From NCBI GenBank assembly GCA_038049695.1, contig CP142451.1, forward strand, positions 11,096,001-11,160,000: a DNA stretch of 64,000 nucleotides, read 5' to 3'. The translations under genes were made by a program, and so were the position numbers. The first letter of the stretch is position 1. Each line of letters opens with the position of its first letter. Below are positions 58,859 through 64,000 of the stretch, piece by piece. The notes beneath the pieces were generated by a model. It did not search any database. It worked only from the letters and a program-made list of their open reading frames with translations, and was not told where the DNA came from. This stretch comes from Cinnamomum chago. Its lineage: Eukaryota; Streptophyta; Magnoliopsida; Laurales; Lauraceae.

Positions 58859-59989
58859 CTTGTCTGTTTGAATAAATGAGGAGTTGAATAAAATGAAATA
58901 GATTTCACATGAAGAGTGGAGTGGATGAAAAGCACGTTGAAGTTAAAATATAGTACTTCATTTTATAGATGCTTATTGTGAAGTTAATGTTTGAAGTATA
59001 ACTCACTTTTCCTTAAACGAAGTAGTTGTGGCTGACAATATTACTTCATCTATTAAGCCAAGCTGATTTAAATATTATAGAGTTGAAATTTTAGAAGGCT
59101 AAAACCCTTTTAACTTCACTCTATTCTATTTTTTACCTATCTAAATAGGCGCTAAGAAAAATTTATATCAGTTGTTTTATTCTCACACCCTATAATGGCT
59201 CAGGGCCTGATGCTTGATAATTCTTAAGAATGAATATGTCAGCTGATCAAAGTCCTCAGAGACTTACAATCCCCAAAACATGATTTTCTATGATCTGGAG
59301 GACGTAGAGGTCTTGTCTTCTTATTTTAAAATTTGATTTTCAGACTTGATCCAGAGCTCTCAAAATAGATGGCTATGATCATACTGATATTTATTTAATC
59401 TTATACAGAGATCTCACCAAAACCTATGATTGGATAGGTGGGCCATGATGGGTTTCCAAAAGTTTTATATAAATGAATTTCTGTATCTATTCAAACTTGA
59501 TTCAACTAGGAAAAAGATACCTATAGTACCAGCACAGTATTCCGCTGCATATGCATGTGGATTGAACGGCCATACTTTGTCCGAGTGTCATATGTTGACT
59601 ATTGGGAGAAGTGGGCCCCAATAATTGAAGATCGATCTCTGTCTCTCTCTCTCCCTCCAAAAGTTGAATAATTTGGGCTCCTTTTAATTCCGACTCTAGG
59701 TGTGGGTCCAAAGAGAAAGGCTCCCAATGGGCCTGAATCTGGCCCAGGTTTGACAGGATCGAAGCCAATTTAGGTGGGCTTGGGAATGTGTTGGGTCTGA
59801 CAGCTCATACTAGACTCTGTGTTTCGGGTCTAAAACCCTTAATGGGATGAAATCAAACTTAAGATGACAACGCCAAGGATTAAAGATCAAGTCGTTTCAT
59901 TTTATGTTTAATATTGTACTAATGAAATCCTCGGCCTTCTTCTCTAAGCATGCCTCTCGGCCCATGTGTCCATCTGCACCACTCTATGA

Positions 59990-60260
59990 TTAATCTAACT
60001 CTTGTGCGAAATTACACTTGCCCAAATTTGATACTAGTTTTTTCTTTTTGGTAACAATACTTGACACTGGTTAGAGTTTTGTAGGACCTATGATTGATCT
60101 GTGCGAATTTGTTACTCAATCAACTTTATTCACTGGCTAGGATTTAGACGATTTGAGGCTCTCATATGTGCACCTCCCATGACCATGTTGCATAAAGGTA
60201 GGTCATGAGAAGACCTTTCAAACCCCTACACCCCTGATTGTCATTTTGTCGTATTTCCAG
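59990..60260. repeat. Half-copy of the foldback element of 2690-3510
   Basis: TAGGATTTAGACGATTTGAG, GTGCACCTCCC and GAGAAGACCTTTCAAACCCCTACA correspond in order to TAGGATTTGGACAACTTTGAG, GGTACCTCCC and GGGAGACCTTTCAAACCCCTACA around 2890-3017. Confidence 0.5.
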
Positions 60261-60805
60261 TTGGGCCGCACGAGTAGGGCCATTCATTGCTTGGATGTTC
60301 TAATCATTCATGACTCGTGTTATACTACACCACATGAATACTAAATGAAACAATTTCAAGCACAGACAACGTTGGGCCTGGAGTTCTCAAAGGGCTAGAT
60401 CATTCCGGGTCCATGTCTACGACAGGTAAGGAATCAAGGATGCAGGCCAGAATGGAAGCCCAGATTCAAATTAAACAATTAGGTGCACGATCTGAGAATC
60501 CCCTGGTAACATGTGGGAGAACTGAGTGCACCCAATAAATGATAAACCAGTGAAGGTCTGAGCTCATTAAAGGCTCGATTTGATTTCAGCACGACTCATG
60601 TATTTTTTTTTCTTCTGATTTCTGTCGTTTGTAAGTGTCAGATAAACTAGGACCTTTAAATTAAAGAAAGTATAGATTCGTTTGTACGGGATAGTGGGGT
60701 AGCTGAGTCCAACAGTCAAAGGCCAAGCTTGGTCCAATAAGGAATCCAGAAGTTGAACTGTACAATATCAAATTTCTTCATAGAGAGTACGTTTGAGTTA
60801 ATCCT

Positions 60806-60966
60806 AAGAGGTACCTCAGTTGGTCTAGAATTACGGTCAAAGGTTGTAGGTTCAAAACTGCACTATCGCATTAGGGCTACAGAAAAGTTTACCCGACTTC
60901 CCTCTGTGCCCGAAATAATTAATCCAACCCCAAGGATTGGAACCTGCGATAGCCAAAAAAACAAAA
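60806..60966 (+). mobile_element. tRNA-derived SINE, diverged copy
   Basis: A box TACCTCAGTTGG (60812-60823), B box GGTTCAAAAC (60849-60858), then CTGCACTATCGCATTAGGGC and a body aligning with the SINE at 55923-56106, ending in an A-rich tail near 60955-60965. It is older than the other copy, judged by tail decay and substitutions. Confidence 0.65.
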
Positions 60967-60999
60967 ATGACGTTTTTGTTTATAGCCCAACTCTTGGAA

Positions 61000-63760
61000 G
61001 TTTAGTGCTGCAGCAAGGACGTTGTTTTTTTTTTTTTTGGGGGTAGAAATATAAGGAATGTTTATTTAAGTGAGCATTTATTATATATATGCAATGTCCT
61101 TTTATTCCGGGTCCATGTCTACGACAGTTTATTGCATTATGCTTTCTGCCTTGTATTGATTTATTCATTTTCAATCAACTAATTATTGATGATACATACC
61201 TTTCAAATTGTTAGATTAGTAGTGTTTTTTTCCAACTACCTAATTTTGTATGCATGCTAATCTTTAATATGCTTATTTTTTTTAACCCTGTTTAAAAGTA
61301 TTCAGTGATAAATATAAAATACATTCTTCATATCTACGGAGTTTTTGGAACAATTTAGCTGTGCACTAGTATTGAGGAAAAGAATATAATTTAGTCATGC
61401 ACTAGCATTGTATCAAATATAGAGTAAAAATTAGAGAATGTTTAACTTGTATTTAAGATCGTGCTGAGCCCTGGCTAGCCCAGGTTTGCACGGGACGAGA
61501 TTGACGTAGGCCTGTTCAATTTAGGGTCGATATTGGACAACCCCCGGCAAGCCCGCCTAATATTTGGGATGGGATTGGACAACCCAAGCACAGGCCCGGC
61601 CCAACCCATTGATAGGCCTATGGAAAAGTATAACTCAGAAATTCGATGGCATGGCATGAGGATGGGATGGGACCTTGAAGATGAGTTTATCGATGCATGG
61701 TAAATATCTGCATCACTTTCGTTCTTTTTATAGATACTCAGCCTTGACCATAAAGTGAGAAGAGAAGCTCACACGCAAGGAAGAATGGCATATCCAATGA
61801 TCAATCTCTTGGCAACTGGATGACATGGGAGTTACCAACCAACCGAGCAACCCCTTCTTGCCCCTTATCATCATTCACTTGATCCCATGGATAGATGATA
61901 AATTAAGAGAGAACTGTTTGAGATGATGAGGAAAAAATCTATGCATTTTTTTTCAACTAATTGGCTGGCGCCCAGTGAGACTTTGCAAGGTAATAGAAAC
62001 TCGCATATGCAATGAGACACAACTCACACATACGAGGTGATGGGAACTTGCACATGGGAGGAGACACAACTTACAAATGTAAGGTAATAACAACTTTACA
62101 TATGCAAGGTGAGGGAGGCAAGGTTAAAAGCGGACCTCCCAAATGAGAAGTGCTACTCCCAACCCCTCTCTACCACTGCGGTAAGGAGCCGTTTTCAAAT
62201 CTATGCAGATTGAGGACCCTTCATACTATTAGGGTAGGACAAAGAGGACATTATGTAAGTAATAACAATAAATTGAAAAACTACAACGTATTTAAGAATT
62301 TGACAGTGGACAGACTTGAATGACGAAAAAAAAAATCATATAGCTTACCCACCATAGTGGTACGCCGGGAAAAGGCTTTGATGACCGCGGTGGTGATGAT
62401 ATGCAAGTCAACTTTCATTTTCCAAATTTATAGACTATAGCAATTGTACAATCAAAACAAGAGATGTCACCTCAGTCAGGCCAAAGGATCAACTCCGATG
62501 GTGCATTCAAAAATATCCCAAACCCCTTCAAAAAAGAAACCAATCGAAGGGTCAATGCCCACGGCAGAATTGACAACATATCCATGATCTCAAGGAGCCT
62601 GCGCTTCAAAAACATCTGTGAATCCTATCCATTTCCTTCTCTTTTGGTGAAATGTAACCAATGGAGGGCTGCGTGCCAAGGACTTTCTCTAACAAATTTG
62701 CAATTAGCTGTAGTGATTGGTTCTAGGTATGCAAGCTAACTGCTTCATTGGTCAAGCACTTAAGCTTGCTCAGCCCATCACAATCACAGCTAGGGTTATA
62801 ATTAAGTTTTAAGACATTAGTTCCCTAATTAACCTACTGAATATCAGTTTAGGGTCTGCCACGTTACCGCGGACAGCCTATCATGCATGCGGGTAGCCCC
62901 TGTCCACAATAACTCAGAAGACCTTGATTGGTCCACTCGTGGGGGAAATCCTAAATAATCTCGATTCCAAAACCACATACAGTCTGGCCATTTAAGAAAA
63001 TGATTATTGATCATTAGGTCAAGTGGCTCAAGTTATACTGCGCAGGACTGCACGGTATGCATTCACGTGCATTTACTAGTAGTGGTCAACAGTTTGTTAT
63101 TATTTTTTTTATATATAATTCTACATCAGCTGAGCCCTACATTTATACTACTATTCACAAGGGAAACTGAATGCCGAGGCTGTGGCTTAACAGAAAGAGA
63201 TAATAAGATAAGATTATTTGAATTATAAGGGGGATGGAAATCACAGCAGATGTGGAACTGCCACTGACGGGTTTGTCATAGAGGTTGGTCAATAGTTTGA
63301 ATTCGATCATCTCCACCGGATGAGCAAGTAGTTAAAAAAAAAAAAGAGCAAAGGCAAGGCTATCTTTAGAAAAATTCAAATCTTTTCAGGGCCTGTGATG
63401 AGAAGATGCTTGTATGAAAAATCACATTTAAATTCACCATTCAAACAGTCGTCCATGATGGCACCTTAGGTTGGCATCAAAAGGGTGTGGACTCAAATAA
63501 ATGGGAAAAGAAGACTACAAGTGTTTTCTATTTCATCCAATCCACAAAACATGGGTTGCATGTAGATTGGAAATTGTACGCTTTGGATAGGCAAAAAAGA
63601 AAAGAAAAGTGAAGTTATTTAAATTTTCAACCCTATCCTGTTTGGACGAATTTGGCCCAGGAGAAAAAATTGATTATTCACACCAAACATCCAAATAGAG
63701 TGACGTGAAGTATTCAACCTTAACTTTAACCCAATTCTCATCCACTTCACTCCTAATGTG
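61000..63760. other. Intergenic, no gene supported
   Basis: It contains a T run near 61025-61038, a GGCCCGGCCCAACCC patch at about 61593 and short open frames without family features (62464-62739 and 63007-63228). No splice-consistent gene was seen. Confidence 0.45.
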
Positions 63761-63765
63761 AAATC

Positions 63766-63857
63766 TACTTCACTTTACTCTACTCCTCATTCTTCCAAAC
63801 AGAGATTAAGGTACTTCACTTTACTCCACTCCTCATTCTTCCAAACAGATTAAGGTT
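63766..63857. repeat. 46-bp tandem duplication
   Basis: TACTTCACTTTACTC then CTCCTCATTCTTCCAAACAG and ATTAAGG occurs twice, starting at 63766 and 63812. Confidence 0.85.
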
Positions 63858-64000
63858 CCATAGCTCTTTGTACAACCTTTTATACTGACAGATAGATACA
63901 GCAAAGCCTCCACTTTCACTAACTCTATTGAGCACTTCCTCTGTCCAAATCTGCAGTTACTCCATTGTTTCTGGGATGATGAACATGAATTTGGTTGACA

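Overview
This window looks like nuclear DNA of a flowering plant. Four protein-coding genes, all on the minus strand and all split by canonical GT-AG introns, sit in a large AT-rich background full of transposon remnants, microsatellites and short tandem repeats. Nothing bacterial, organellar or operon-like is seen. The repeated GGGCCCAC-type motifs and the mixture of repeats would fit a magnoliid or other early-diverging tree, but that is a weak inference.

Layout. (1) 1-4083, minus: 5' part of an IRE-type AGC protein kinase gene (closest in my memory to IRE4); four exons are visible and the gene runs off the left edge. (2) 4100-12450: no gene; a SINE head, repeats, LTR-like pieces and a complete small hAT element with a perfect 8-bp target duplication (11367-11888). 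(3) 12469-18668, minus: an eight-exon PfkB-family gene, very probably peroxisomal pseudouridine kinase, with a PTS2 signal in its first exon. (4) 20290-20480: a LINE zinc-finger remnant. (5) 21447-38063, minus: a twelve-exon Claspin/Mrc1-like replication-checkpoint gene. Its last intron is 9.1 kb and holds a Ty1/copia element (24302-29138), itself inserted into an older copia LTR, apparently inside a still older LTR. A perfect E2F site lies about 130 bp upstream of its start codon. (6) 38300-48000: gene-poor; three further hAT-type elements, a probable Helitron, MITEs and G-runs. (7) 48113-49759, minus: a complete four-exon PLATZ zinc-binding protein gene. (8) 50000-64000: no convincing gene; two related tRNA-derived SINEs, a 70-bp tandem repeat, an inverted-repeat element, and a GC-richer island at 57140-57805 with E2F motifs and a short open frame.

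The genes are not an operon or a pathway; they are independent nuclear genes (root-hair/AGC kinase family, nucleoside salvage, S-phase checkpoint, PLATZ transcription regulator). I see no new biological system. The most interesting material is the exon-level gene reconstruction, the PTS2 signal, the E2F site in the Claspin promoter, the nested retrotransposons, and a group of non-autonomous hAT elements whose ends and target duplications can be read directly.
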